A DNA stretch of 64,000 nt from a virus. The notes beneath the pieces were generated by a model. That model did not search any database. It worked only from the letters and a program-made list of their open reading frames with translations, and was not told where the DNA came from. The position numbers and the translations under genes are program-made. The DNA lies in the IMG/VR virus record IMGVR_UViG_3300036768_001133, positions 1 to 64,000 of that record; one strand, 5' to 3'. Positions 22,862 through 30,364 of the stretch are shown piece after piece (position 1 is the first letter of the stretch; every line of letters starts with the position of its first letter).

Positions 22862-23671
22862 ATGATGCAAGAATTATTTAGCATTACAGGTAAATGCAAG
22901 AAAATATCTGAACATATCCTTTCAGAAGAAGTAATAAAAGTACCTGATGTAGAAGGAAAATTACCTCATATCAATCATATCATTAGCTTGCTTAAAGAAG
23001 CTAATGAAAGGATAGGGAAATATGAAATGGATATATACCATTCTAACGCAATTATATTAAATCAAAATAAAGAGGAAAAAGAATTTAGCGTAGTAATACC
23101 TAAATTTCAAATAGAAAGTAAATACCCTGATTATATTACTGATAAGGGGGTAATGAAATCTATATTTACTTTTGAATACAAAAACAATACAAGTTTGGAA
23201 ATCAATGCTTGTGTAGCAGAAGAAATACAAGTATGCTCTAATGGGCTTGTTATTCAAGAAAACATTATAGAAAACAAATCTAAACTAAACCGAAAATATG
23301 GTTTAGAAAGATTTGTGTATATGTTTCTGAATAAATTTGCCGTGGAAGAAAGTGTAGTAAATAGTCAAAGATACATAGAGCTGTTAAGTTCAAAAGTAGT
23401 AACAGCTACACAAGAGAAAGAAATATTAGGCGATTTGCTTAAAAGAACCCATACCAGCAAACACGTAATTGATAGCAGTATCTTGCTTAAAGCCGCAAGA
23501 TATGGTGATAACAAAGATAATCCTTTCAAAAGCAAAAATGGTGTAAGAACAATATTTGATTTCTTGCAAGACTTTACTTGCTTTATGAAAACAACAGACA
23601 TATCTACGCATATCAATAAAAATGTAAAACTTACTAACTATTTTAGAGAATTATGTTTGCAGAACAATTAG
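22862..23671 (+). CDS. DUF932-like phage/plasmid protein
   Basis: 269 residues. The middle holds IEINACVAEEI-like and VCSNGLVI segments. The C-S-N-G-L core after a beta strand is the most recognisable feature of DUF932-type phage and plasmid proteins. Family members are widespread in replication/recombination modules, but their function is unknown. A second ATG one codon later is equally possible. The gene carries a perfect 10-bp hairpin at 22980-23007. Its end overlaps the next gene by 19 nt. Confidence 0.55.
   Translation: MMQELFSITGKCKKISEHILSEEVIKVPDVEGKLPHINHIISLLKEANERIGKYEMDIYHSNAIILNQNKEEKEFSVVIPKFQIESKYPDYITDKGVMKSIFTFEYKNNTSLEINACVAEEIQVCSNGLVIQENIIENKSKLNRKYGLERFVYMFLNKFAVEESVVNSQRYIELLSSKVVTATQEKEILGDLLKRTHTSKHVIDSSILLKAARYGDNKDNPFKSKNGVRTIFDFLQDFTCFMKTTDISTHINKNVKLTNYFRELCLQNN
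22980..23007 (+). other. Perfect 10-bp stem-loop inside a gene
   Basis: Arms TCATTAGCTT and AAGCTAATGA with an 8-nt loop. Confidence 0.85.
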
Positions 23672-23985
23672 AAAAAATTAAAGATGAAGGTTTGCAACAA
23701 AAATTCGCAAAATATATCAAAAATAATGTATCATATAGAACATTATTTTTAGAGTTTATATTAGAAGAAATGAGTAAGCATATACCAAACATAAAAAGTT
23801 TGGTAGAAATATACAATGACAATTTTATAGTAATAGATATGAAAGAATTTACCATTGCTATTTACGAGTGTATAGAAAGAAATGGTATATTCATATATTC
23901 CACAGATACCTTTTGTCTTCTAAGACAATTGAGAGATGATATGAATGAACCTATTTGTGAATTGTTTGTAAAGACACTTGTTTAA
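23653..23985 (+). CDS. Unknown helical early protein
   Basis: 110 residues, mainly helical (EQLEKIKDEGLQQKFAKYI, LEFILEEMSKHI), no motif. It overlaps the preceding gene by 19 nt. It contains an 8-bp hairpin at 23783-23805 (TACCAAAC/GTTTGGTA). The next gene starts 1 nt after its stop. Confidence 0.6.
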   Translation: MFAEQLEKIKDEGLQQKFAKYIKNNVSYRTLFLEFILEEMSKHIPNIKSLVEIYNDNFIVIDMKEFTIAIYECIERNGIFIYSTDTFCLLRQLRDDMNEPICELFVKTLV

Positions 23986-23986
23986 T

Positions 23987-24319
23987 ATGGATATAAAAGT
24001 AAAAAAAAATGCTGTTATTCATATGTCAGTTTTAGATTTATACAATATTATTAAAAACAAAAAATCTAAATCTGATGAGGAAATATATCTAATGTGTATG
24101 ATACACTATTTGTTACACGATACCAATGATGTTCTTGTAATGAATAAAGTAAAAGATAATCTTGAAAACAATATACCTATTTATTATTTTCAAGATGTAT
24201 TAGATAATGTACTTAAAGATATAGATACAGAATACTTTTCTTTAAGTATAGTATTATATGAAAAAATAATATACGAATATCCAAGTATTAAAAAGGAAAA
24301 AACTAAACTTCCTTTCTAA
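23987..24319 (+). CDS. Unknown protein ending in KLPF
   Basis: 110 residues from the ATG at 23987; a TTG at 23978 is in frame but overlaps the previous gene. Helical, Asp/Tyr/Ile-rich. It ends KKEKTKLPF. The final Leu-Pro-Phe matches the end of the SSB encoded at 25053 but lacks the acidic residues before it. The stop shares one base with the next start (TAATG). Function unknown. Confidence 0.6.
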   Translation: MDIKVKKNAVIHMSVLDLYNIIKNKKSKSDEEIYLMCMIHYLLHDTNDVLVMNKVKDNLENNIPIYYFQDVLDNVLKDIDTEYFSLSIVLYEKIIYEYPSIKKEKTKLPF

Positions 24320-25056
24320 TGAAATACGAACTTGTTAAAGAAGGCGACTATTTCAGAATAGTCGCCCTAAAAGATATAGATAGCATTGGCATTAAAAAAG
24401 GCGATTTAGGTGGATTGGTAACAAATGAATATACGCTATCAAAAGTAGATGATAGCTGGATATTTGAGGATAGCATAGTAGAAGGAGAAGTAAGTGTATC
24501 AGGCAATAGTCTTATCATTGATAGCGATATTAAAGGTATAGGCTCAATATTTGCTTGTACTATTGTATCCTCTGATATAAGTATTTGTAATTTATTTCAG
24601 TCAAAAGTATTGCATAGTTATTTAACTAATGTTAATGCAAGCAATAGCTTTTTATTTAGAAGTGAAATATACGAAACAAGTTCCTTAAATAGTCAAATAT
24701 ACCATAGCAAAATTGAATATAGTAATGTGTATGACTCTGATGTAAAAGAATGTGTAGTAAAAAAAGATAGCAAGATACATAATTCATATGCCTATAAATG
24801 TGATATAGAACAATCTGATATTTATTTATCTAATTTGTGCGAAGCAGTTTTGATAAATAACATAATATTTAATGGTAAAATCTATATATTCAATAATACA
24901 CTTTATACTCATACTTGTAATAAAATAGATAACTCTTTTATTGTCAATTCAAATATATCAATGTCTAATTTAGACAACTGCCATATTATTTGTTCTGATA
25001 TATGCAGAGATATTGCAGATATAAAAATTATTAACCAAAATGATTACAAAAAATGA
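24319..25056 (+). CDS. Left-handed beta-helix-like repeat protein of phage type
   Basis: 245 residues. The opening (KKGDLGGLVTNEYTLSKVDDSWIFEDSIV) matches a widespread phage family with a GDLGG-x-V-x2-E-x2-LS-x5-WI-x3-A start. In that family a short domain is followed by hexapeptide-like rungs forming a beta-helix. The rest shows about 12 rungs of the type SDIKGIGSIFACTI with small residues at turns. Its role is unknown; in other phages it lies among early genes. A perfect 10-bp hairpin sits at 24343-24366. The stop overlaps the SSB start (ATGA). Confidence 0.65.
   Translation: MKYELVKEGDYFRIVALKDIDSIGIKKGDLGGLVTNEYTLSKVDDSWIFEDSIVEGEVSVSGNSLIIDSDIKGIGSIFACTIVSSDISICNLFQSKVLHSYLTNVNASNSFLFRSEIYETSSLNSQIYHSKIEYSNVYDSDVKECVVKKDSKIHNSYAYKCDIEQSDIYLSNLCEAVLINNIIFNGKIYIFNNTLYTHTCNKIDNSFIVNSNISMSNLDNCHIICSDICRDIADIKIINQNDYKK
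24343..24366 (+). other. Perfect 10-bp stem-loop near the start of a gene
   Basis: Arms GGCGACTATT and AATAGTCGCC with loop TCAG, 24 nt after the ATG. Confidence 0.88.
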
Positions 25057-25475
25057 AAGTCGCTTTTTTAGAAGGTAAGGTTTATACACAACCTAAAAGA
25101 ATTAAAACCAAATTTGGAAAAGAAGTGCTAAGCTTTTCCATTGGTATTAACAATAACTATAAAGACAAGTCAGGGAACTATGTTCAAAGACCTATGACTT
25201 ATATCAATCTAATATGTCATAACCCTGATTTATTTGATGTTATTGAAAATATTAGACTAAAACAAGATAAAGTTTCTTTACTTGCGACGTTTGATATTGT
25301 GGAAGAAAAAGCAGATGGTAAAATTGTTAAAAACACTTACTATTCATTAGTAGCTATAAGTGTTAATAATGATAAATTGTATGGTGCTTATAAAACCTTT
25401 AAAGACCATTTTACATTAAAAGAAGATTTATATGTCCCACCAAAAGAAACAGACAAAGAAGACTTGCCATTTTGA
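25053..25475 (+). CDS. ssb: Single-stranded DNA-binding protein (SSB)
   Basis: 140 residues. An OB-fold domain (about 1-110) begins KVAFLEGKVYTQPKRIKTK and contains VLSFSIGINN and PMTYINLICHNP strands. The C-terminus is ETDKEDLPF, matching the acidic D/E-D-L-P-F tip by which bacterial SSBs recruit helicases, nucleases and polymerases. It should coat single strands during replication and ERF-mediated annealing. The same KEDLPF tip ends the giant helicase protein at 45773. The stop codon lies in the loop of a hairpin that includes the next start. Confidence 0.9.
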   Translation: MKVAFLEGKVYTQPKRIKTKFGKEVLSFSIGINNNYKDKSGNYVQRPMTYINLICHNPDLFDVIENIRLKQDKVSLLATFDIVEEKADGKIVKNTYYSLVAISVNNDKLYGAYKTFKDHFTLKEDLYVPPKETDKEDLPF

Positions 25476-25489
25476 CTATAATATGGCAA
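25464..25489 (+). promoter_or_regulatory. Hairpin covering the start codon after ssb
   Basis: TTGCCAT (in ssb) pairs with ATGGCAA, which contains the ATG of the next gene. The ssb stop is in the 12-nt loop. Ribosomes finishing ssb would open the stem and expose the start, so translation of the two genes may be coupled. Confidence 0.55.
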
Positions 25490-25698
25490 AGGATTTATAT
25501 TATCAAATAAGGGCTATCTATAATAGCCCTTATTTGGAAGAAGAAAATTATGAAATTATTATAGCTTTAATGCAAGCAGTAAACGAAGACAAGGTAAATC
25601 CTGAATATTTACTCTATAAAGCAAAACTCTTGTCGCAAGAACAAAAAGAATTTAAACAAAAACTTTGTAATTTAATTAAAGCAAAATTTTGGATATGA
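25483..25698 (+). CDS. Small unknown protein after ssb
   Basis: 71 residues from the ATG at 25483, which fits the 8-nt gap after ssb; a longer frame back to 25432 would run into ssb. Helical, with SPYLEEENYEIIIALMQAVN in the first half. It contains the longest hairpin found, 14 perfect pairs at 25504-25536. The stop overlaps the next start (ATGA). No family recognised. Confidence 0.6.
   Translation: MAKDLYYQIRAIYNSPYLEEENYEIIIALMQAVNEDKVNPEYLLYKAKLLSQEQKEFKQKLCNLIKAKFWI
25504..25536 (+). other. Perfect 14-bp stem-loop inside a gene
   Basis: Arms CAAATAAGGGCTAT and ATAGCCCTTATTTG with the 5-nt loop CTATA. It is not followed by a T run, so it is not a standard terminator. Confidence 0.9.
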
Positions 25699-26087
25699 AA
25701 GAAAACTTAAAAGAAGTTATCAGCTTTTATGAGGATATTACAAATACCTCTATAAAAGAAATAAAAAGAGCTTTATACATTTACGAAAAACTTTCTTTCG
25801 CTAAATATAAAAGTCTTTCAGTTTTTTTGCAAACTTATATGTTATCTTGGGAAAAAGATATTGCTAATATAGATATTATCAATTTTCTATATTCAGAAAT
25901 CTTGTGGAATGCTAAAATAAAATTAGGAGAAAAATTATCAGATTGTATAGAAATTGTAGGTTCAAAGGAACATACAAGACTTAAAGTAAAAAAACGAGAT
26001 ATGCTTCAAAAACTATTAGCAAATGAAGATTCTTATAGAGTAGAAGACTTAAAAACATTACTTGCCTTACAAAAGTATAAGTTATGA
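25695..26087 (+). CDS. Unknown helical early protein
   Basis: 130 residues from the ATG at 25695, which overlaps the previous stop (ATGA); a TTG two codons earlier is less likely. All-helical, Lys-rich, with VKKRDMLQKLLANEDSY near the C-terminus. No family recognised. The stop overlaps the next start. Confidence 0.6.
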   Translation: MKENLKEVISFYEDITNTSIKEIKRALYIYEKLSFAKYKSLSVFLQTYMLSWEKDIANIDIINFLYSEILWNAKIKLGEKLSDCIEIVGSKEHTRLKVKKRDMLQKLLANEDSYRVEDLKTLLALQKYKL

Positions 26088-26473
26088 ACTATGAGTATTT
26101 TTTTTTGGCAGATAAAAGCAATGAAACTCAAAGAGTATATGTTGCTGTAACTACTAATAGCAGATACTATAATCTATATCCTAATAAAGTGTATAGGTGG
26201 GAAATAGAAAATGGTATAGCAAGCCCTATAAAACGTATGAATTATACTATACCTGTGGAAGATGAAAAAGCTATACAAGCCCTTGATAATATTGTAAAAT
26301 ACAAACAATTAGAAAGCATACATAAAAAGTATTTGCTTTATAGATACAATAAAAACATAGATATTATACAACCACTCATACAAATTCCTTATTCTTTGAA
26401 AATAAGAATAAAAGGGAATTTTGACAAAGATAAAAAGTATGTAGAAATTTATGCTAATCCTACCTATTTATGA
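26084..26473 (+). CDS. Unknown early protein, beta-rich start
   Basis: 129 residues. It starts NYEYFFLADKSNETQRVYVAV, continues with VYRWEIENGIASPIKRMNYT and ends in a beta-rich segment (LKIRIKGNFDKDKKYVEIYA). No motif recognised. Overlaps at both ends (ATGA) place it in the same translationally coupled series. Confidence 0.6.
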   Translation: MNYEYFFLADKSNETQRVYVAVTTNSRYYNLYPNKVYRWEIENGIASPIKRMNYTIPVEDEKAIQALDNIVKYKQLESIHKKYLLYRYNKNIDIIQPLIQIPYSLKIRIKGNFDKDKKYVEIYANPTYL

Positions 26474-26643
26474 TTGGAGAAAAAGTCTTAAAATTTTATG
26501 AAGCTTATACAGGTATAAAATACAAAATATCAGGGAAAAAACTTAAAAAATCAATAGATTTAGAGGAACTTATAAAGAAAGTAAAACAACACAAAAACTG
26601 CGATACAGAAATCTTTAACTTACTAAATTTGTTAGAATATTAA
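26470..26643 (+). CDS. Small basic protein, 57 aa
   Basis: 57 residues from the ATG at 26470, overlapping the previous stop (ATGA). Basic and helical: KVLKFYEAYTGIKYKISGKK, then LEELIKKVKQHKNCD. No family recognised. It is followed by an 18-nt gap before the TTG start of the RusA-like gene. The coupled start supports it as a real gene. Confidence 0.55.
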   Translation: MIGEKVLKFYEAYTGIKYKISGKKLKKSIDLEELIKKVKQHKNCDTEIFNLLNLLEY

Positions 26644-26661
26644 ACATACTATATTATACAC

Positions 26662-27075
26662 TTGGAAGAGCAAATAATATCTGTTATTAAAAACATAGTA
26701 CCATATCCTTTTGAGGACTTATGTATATTATACATAAGTCCCAAAGGGTATGTCAGACGTACAAAAGCAGATGCTTGGAAAAAGCGTAAATGCGTAATAG
26801 AATACTATGCCTATAAAGATTTACTACGTAATAGCATAGAAGGTAAATACATAGCTAATGAGGTACTTAAAGTAGTGTTCCTATTACAAGTACCACAAAG
26901 CCTATCTAATAAAAAGAAAAATGAACTATACTATACGCCTCATAAGAAAAAGCCTGATATAGATAACTTGGTGAAAGCTCTATTAGATACCTTTCACAAA
27001 CAAGACAATATAGTGCATACTATCTATGCACATAAAATATATGCTCCTTTTAATGCTATTGTATTACTAACCTAA
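26662..27075 (+). CDS. rusA: RusA-family Holliday junction resolvase
   Basis: 137 residues if the TTG at 26662 is used; no in-frame ATG exists between the upstream stop and the conserved core. The RusA signature KKKPDIDNLVKALLDTF has the catalytic Asp pair, and QDNIVHTIYAHKIYA follows as in other members. The enzyme is a dimer that resolves Holliday junctions and branched DNA, useful before packaging. It has a 27-nt duplex-forming hairpin at 26715-26741. The absence of an ATG and of a ribosome-binding site suggests weak translation. Confidence 0.88.
   Translation: MEEQIISVIKNIVPYPFEDLCILYISPKGYVRRTKADAWKKRKCVIEYYAYKDLLRNSIEGKYIANEVLKVVFLLQVPQSLSNKKKNELYYTPHKKKPDIDNLVKALLDTFHKQDNIVHTIYAHKIYAPFNAIVLLT
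26715..26741 (+). other. Perfect 11-bp stem-loop in the rusA gene
   Basis: Arms GGACTTATGTA and TACATAAGTCC with loop TATTA. Confidence 0.88.
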
Positions 27076-27088
27076 AAGTACAAATCTT

Positions 27089-27559
27089 ATGATTACCAAA
27101 GAAATCTTAGAAGCCCTAAAAGAAATTAACCTGCAAAAAGATTTTAACGAAGAAGATAAGAAACTTATTACAAATCTTTTACAAAATAAAGTGTTTAATA
27201 TCTATTACGTTATCAAACACTTGGAAAAAGATATAGACGAGTACAAAAATATTATAGACAAATACAAAAGTAAAATAAACAATACTCAACACAAAATAGA
27301 TTTTCTCAAAGACTTAATGCTTCAAGCAGTTAAACAAGAAAATATCAAATATATTACTGATGAAGATGGTGTTATACTACATACTATCTCACAAAGACAA
27401 TCTTATAGTATTATCATTACTGATGAAAACAACATACCTGATAACTTCAAAAAAGTTTCTTATACTATTGACAAAAATAAATTAAAAGATTATATTGCAG
27501 AAGGTAATATCGTAGAAGGTTGTTATATTGAAACAAAAGACTATTTAACCATTCACTAA
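27089..27559 (+). CDS. Siphovirus Gp157-like protein
   Basis: 156 residues. A coiled-coil region (HLEKDIDEYKNIIDKYKSKI, about 45-90) is followed by ENIKYITDEDGVI and by IPDNFKKVSYTIDKNKLKDYI, then VEGCYIETKDYLTI. The IPD-x-F-K-K-V-x4-DK-x2-LK pattern is the conserved end of the Gp157 family. The family occurs beside recombination genes in many phages; its exact role is not settled. It sits 13 nt after rusA and 2 nt before the next gene. Confidence 0.75.
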   Translation: MITKEILEALKEINLQKDFNEEDKKLITNLLQNKVFNIYYVIKHLEKDIDEYKNIIDKYKSKINNTQHKIDFLKDLMLQAVKQENIKYITDEDGVILHTISQRQSYSIIITDENNIPDNFKKVSYTIDKNKLKDYIAEGNIVEGCYIETKDYLTIH

Positions 27560-27561
27560 CT

Positions 27562-27744
27562 ATGCAACAAACACAATCTCTTAAAACTGTTCAAACACAA
27601 GATATTGAACAACTATTTGAAAAAAATAAAGAAGAAATACTTAAAAAAATTTTTGATATTAAGGATAAATATGGGCTTTCTTACAAAGAACTGACCTATG
27701 AAATCGTTAAATTCCTTTACCAAGAAATATATTTGTTTAGATGA
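27562..27744 (+). CDS. Small unknown helical protein
   Basis: 60 residues. It starts with a polar Gln/Thr-rich segment and continues with KNKEEILKKIFDIKDKYGL, a helical region. No motif. Overlap at its end with the next gene (ATGA) supports it as real. Confidence 0.5.
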   Translation: MQQTQSLKTVQTQDIEQLFEKNKEEILKKIFDIKDKYGLSYKELTYEIVKFLYQEIYLFR

Positions 27745-28424
27745 TTTACGTAAGCTTAGAACCTATACCAAAAGATTTTATTAAAACCAATGACAATTAT
27801 GTCCTCATCTATAATGATATAGATGAGAACTGCTTAAAATATAAAACCTTTCAAGATAAAGAAACTTTATATCAATCATATTACGAAAAAATACATCAAG
27901 GATATTGTATCATCATCCACGGACAAGATGATTTTGCTAAACTAATGACCTTTGATAGCAATAAAATACATACCGAATGTATAAATAGCATATTTATTTT
28001 GCCAAGCATCTATCAAGGTATGGAAAACTATAATCTGTCTGATATATTACGTATTACTGCCTTACAAAACGTTTTTACTAAACAATATGTAGAAAATATT
28101 ATACGCAATAATGTAATCTTTCAAACCGAAGGTATATTGCAAAACGTATCTTACGAGCTTTGCAAATCTGTTTTGTTACCTAATAAAACTATCAAAGATG
28201 TAAGATATGCAGGATTTATACTTTCATATGAACTTAAAAATATAGAAACATACGGAGAATTAAGATTTTCATCTGTCTCTGCAACTGATATAAAAGATTT
28301 AGAACTATACAATTTCTTTAACTATATGCTTGATAAATCTAATGATACTTTTATATTTGGCGATACAAATACACTTATCATTCATAAAAAAAATATAATG
28401 AATCAAGGATACTTAATACTATGA
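27741..28424 (+). CDS. Unknown early protein, 227 aa
   Basis: 227 residues of mixed alpha/beta composition, starting MIYVSLEPIPKDFIKTNDNY. It has no membrane helix, signal peptide or recognisable catalytic motif. A perfect 10-bp hairpin at 27804-27827 (CTCATCTATA/TATAGATGAG) lies in its first third. ATGA overlaps at both ends. Confidence 0.6.
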   Translation: MIYVSLEPIPKDFIKTNDNYVLIYNDIDENCLKYKTFQDKETLYQSYYEKIHQGYCIIIHGQDDFAKLMTFDSNKIHTECINSIFILPSIYQGMENYNLSDILRITALQNVFTKQYVENIIRNNVIFQTEGILQNVSYELCKSVLLPNKTIKDVRYAGFILSYELKNIETYGELRFSSVSATDIKDLELYNFFNYMLDKSNDTFIFGDTNTLIIHKKNIMNQGYLIL

Positions 28425-28639
28425 AAAAAGACATCAATCCAAAAGCTATCTTGCAAGGAACAAAAAACTTTTTGTTCAAAGATGATAAAATAGAAGAAAA
28501 AGCAAAAGAAAGACTTGCTATCTGTCAAGTATGCGAACATAATAGCCAAAAGAAAATTGCTACTTGCAATATCTGCGGTTGCATACTTGTCCTTAAAACA
28601 AGACAAGATGAACAAAAATGCCCTATAAACAAATGGTAA
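28421..28639 (+). CDS. Zinc-ribbon protein of phage type
   Basis: 72 residues. A lysine-rich start is followed by CQVCEHN, then CNICGC, then a final CPINKW. The Cys-x2-Cys, Cys-x2-Cys and terminal CP-x3-W arrangement fits a family of short treble-clef or zinc-ribbon proteins common in Bacteroidota phages. It probably binds zinc and another macromolecule. Its end overlaps the next gene by 22 nt. Confidence 0.65.
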   Translation: MKKDINPKAILQGTKNFLFKDDKIEEKAKERLAICQVCEHNSQKKIATCNICGCILVLKTRQDEQKCPINKW

Positions 28640-29127
28640 CACAATTGCCTAAGATTCTGCAAACTCAATATATCATCAATGAATATAATAGTTTGTATAA
28701 TACTATATCCCAAAAACTATTAGATAAGTTTGGGATAACTATTAGTATCTACGAACTGCAAAGTATCTATAATACCTACATTACTAAACAATTGCAAGAT
28801 GAAAAACAAAAAGATATTTGCGATTTTTTAATGAAAGGCTTTGATGTACAATACTTGTTTTCAGTTTATAGTTTTGATATAAAATATTTACTTGACTTGC
28901 ATAAAACAATTAAATATCTTGAAAATAAAAATATCTCTATTCATACTTTACTTATAGCACAAGACTATTTTGTAGAATATTTAAAGACATCATATACACA
29001 TACCTATCATTTAGAAGAACTACCTGACTATCTATACAATGCTATTGATTGGAAAGTAGTTGCTGAATACCTAAAAAAAGATTATCACAAAATAGAAATC
29101 TTTAACCAATCCTACTATTACAAATGA
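28618..29127 (+). CDS. Unknown helical early protein, 169 aa
   Basis: 169 residues if the ATG at 28618 is used; the ATG at 28633 is also possible and gives a shorter overlap. All-helical, rich in Tyr, Ile, Leu and Lys. No family recognised. A 9-bp hairpin (TATCCCAAA/TTTGGGATA) lies at 28706-28737. The stop overlaps the next start. Confidence 0.6.
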   Translation: MPYKQMVTQLPKILQTQYIINEYNSLYNTISQKLLDKFGITISIYELQSIYNTYITKQLQDEKQKDICDFLMKGFDVQYLFSVYSFDIKYLLDLHKTIKYLENKNISIHTLLIAQDYFVEYLKTSYTHTYHLEELPDYLYNAIDWKVVAEYLKKDYHKIEIFNQSYYYK

Positions 29128-29441
29128 AACAAACAATTGGATTAGACATCTACTTTGAAGTAGTAGAAGAATATTCAAAAGGAGATTATTATACACCTGA
29201 ATACTATTGCTGGGGTTATGATAACCTCGTTATCTTACTCAATGATAATGATGTTACTAAACTATTTGAAGACCATAAAAACGTGCAAACAGCAATATAT
29301 AGATACGCAGATAAATACTACCATAAAGACAAGGTAGAAACAAGTGTAGTAATAGATATAGATGTAGAAATAAATAATGATAGGATATTTTACAAAAATG
29401 TAGATATTACAGACTATCTTATAGATTGCTTCATTGAGTAA
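29124..29441 (+). CDS. Unknown acidic protein at the end of the early block
   Basis: 105 residues, acidic, Tyr- and Asp-rich: IGLDIYFEVVEEYSKGDYY at the start and DYLIDCFIE at the end. No family recognised. Its stop lies in the first copy of a 24-bp tandem repeat, and a strong terminator follows. It is the last plus-strand gene before the convergent late operon. Confidence 0.6.
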   Translation: MKQTIGLDIYFEVVEEYSKGDYYTPEYYCWGYDNLVILLNDNDVTKLFEDHKNVQTAIYRYADKYYHKDKVETSVVIDIDVEINNDRIFYKNVDITDYLIDCFIE

Positions 29442-29465
29442 CTTATAGATTGCTTCATTGAGTAA
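29418..29465. repeat. Perfect 24-bp tandem duplication at the convergent gene junction
   Basis: Units 29418-29441 and 29442-29465 are identical, beginning CTTATAGATTGC and ending CATTGAGTAA. The first copy holds the stop of the 29124 gene; the second forms the left arm of the terminator. Confidence 0.92.
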
Positions 29466-29495
29466 AGGGTAACCCCCTTTACTCAATTTTTTTTT
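29458..29495 (+). terminator. Terminator of the early block, overlapping the end of a minus-strand gene
   Basis: A 12-bp stem TTGAGTAAAGGG/CCCTTTACTCAA with a 5-nt loop, then nine T on the plus strand. The right arm contains the stop codon of the 29479 gene on the minus strand. Confidence 0.88.
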
Positions 29496-29787
29496 CTTCA
29501 TCACAACAAGACCCTTTGCTACTTTTAATATACTTAGATAGCTCTTCTATGTTTTCCTTACTTATCTCAATTAACTCTATCCCTTCTTTATCCTTTAACA
29601 ATTGAAATAAATAATATGTATAACCATTAAAATCCCAAGAACCCTTTTGTTTAATATATTCTATTACCTTTAAATCGTCTCTGTAAAAGTCATTCCAAAA
29701 CCAATCTCTTAATCCTTTCTCTCCTACTACTAAATAACCTTTACCTATTTCATTAAAATACAAATAAATGTGTTCTCTTCCTTCCAT
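29479..29787 (-). CDS. Unknown small protein at the end of the fibre operon
   Basis: 102 residues, aromatic-rich (DWFWNDFYRDDLKVIEYIK), with a C-terminal Lys/Glu segment containing CCDEEKK. No family recognised. It ends inside the terminator hairpin of the opposing early block. It follows the 29800 gene by 12 nt and is the last of the 33416-29479 leftward operon. Confidence 0.55.
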   Translation of the reverse strand: MEGREHIYLYFNEIGKGYLVVGEKGLRDWFWNDFYRDDLKVIEYIKQKGSWDFNGYTYYLFQLLKDKEGIELIEISKENIEELSKYIKSSKGSCCDEEKKIE

Positions 29788-29799
29788 ATAAATATTTTA

Positions 29800-30351
29800 T
29801 TAACATGGAGAACAAAAAGTATAACTATAATTTTGAAATGTTAAATTCACTAAATAATATACTTCATTGATGCCTGTTACAAAAATATAAGGCAATGATG
29901 TCACTGGTATAACATATGTATTAACAGGTGATAATGTGTTATCGTATGTATAAATTGTTACAGTGCTTATCTCTACATTATTTACATCTGTACAATATCT
30001 ATCTGCTGTAATGCAACAAACCCAATTAGATCCGTCCCAATATAGCATAGTACAAAACCCAGATAAATACGTATTTACTAATGAACTATAAATATATGTT
30101 GGAACTATATCTACTGTTATTGTATTAGAAACTCCTGTATTTAATCCTGTATTTCCCCAGGTAGGCATTGCATAATTATTACTTGAAAACACGCCTGTAA
30201 AACTACCATTGCTATTGCTAACATCTACATTTATACTAAAATAATCAGAAGCATAAGGCGAGTAAAATGTAGTAGAAAACCCAAATCGTATTTCATCAGA
30301 TAAAGGCGGAGGAACAATACCCTTTTTCTTATGATACTGAATAAATTTCAT
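29800..30351 (-). CDS. Beta-rich virion surface protein, unknown
   Basis: 183 residues. The first 15 residues are basic; the rest is beta-rich, with Thr/Ser/Asn and Tyr alternating and several Cys (including a terminal CSPC). The composition resembles a fibre tip or lectin-like domain. It directly follows a fibre gene, so it may be a fibre tip or chaperone. No homologue can be named. Confidence 0.55.
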   Translation of the reverse strand: MKFIQYHKKKGIVPPPLSDEIRFGFSTTFYSPYASDYFSINVDVSNSNGSFTGVFSSNNYAMPTWGNTGLNTGVSNTITVDIVPTYIYSSLVNTYLSGFCTMLYWDGSNWVCCITADRYCTDVNNVEISTVTIYTYDNTLSPVNTYVIPVTSLPYIFVTGINEVYYLVNLTFQNYSYTFCSPC

Positions 30352-30364
30352 AATACGTAATAAA

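Noticed and set aside
25504-25536. Transcription terminator
   Set aside because: The 14-bp stem has no T run after it and lies within a coding frame that continues.
25432-25698. Longer version of the gene after ssb starting at 25432
   Set aside because: It would overlap 44 nt of ssb; the ATG at 25483 fits the operon spacing.
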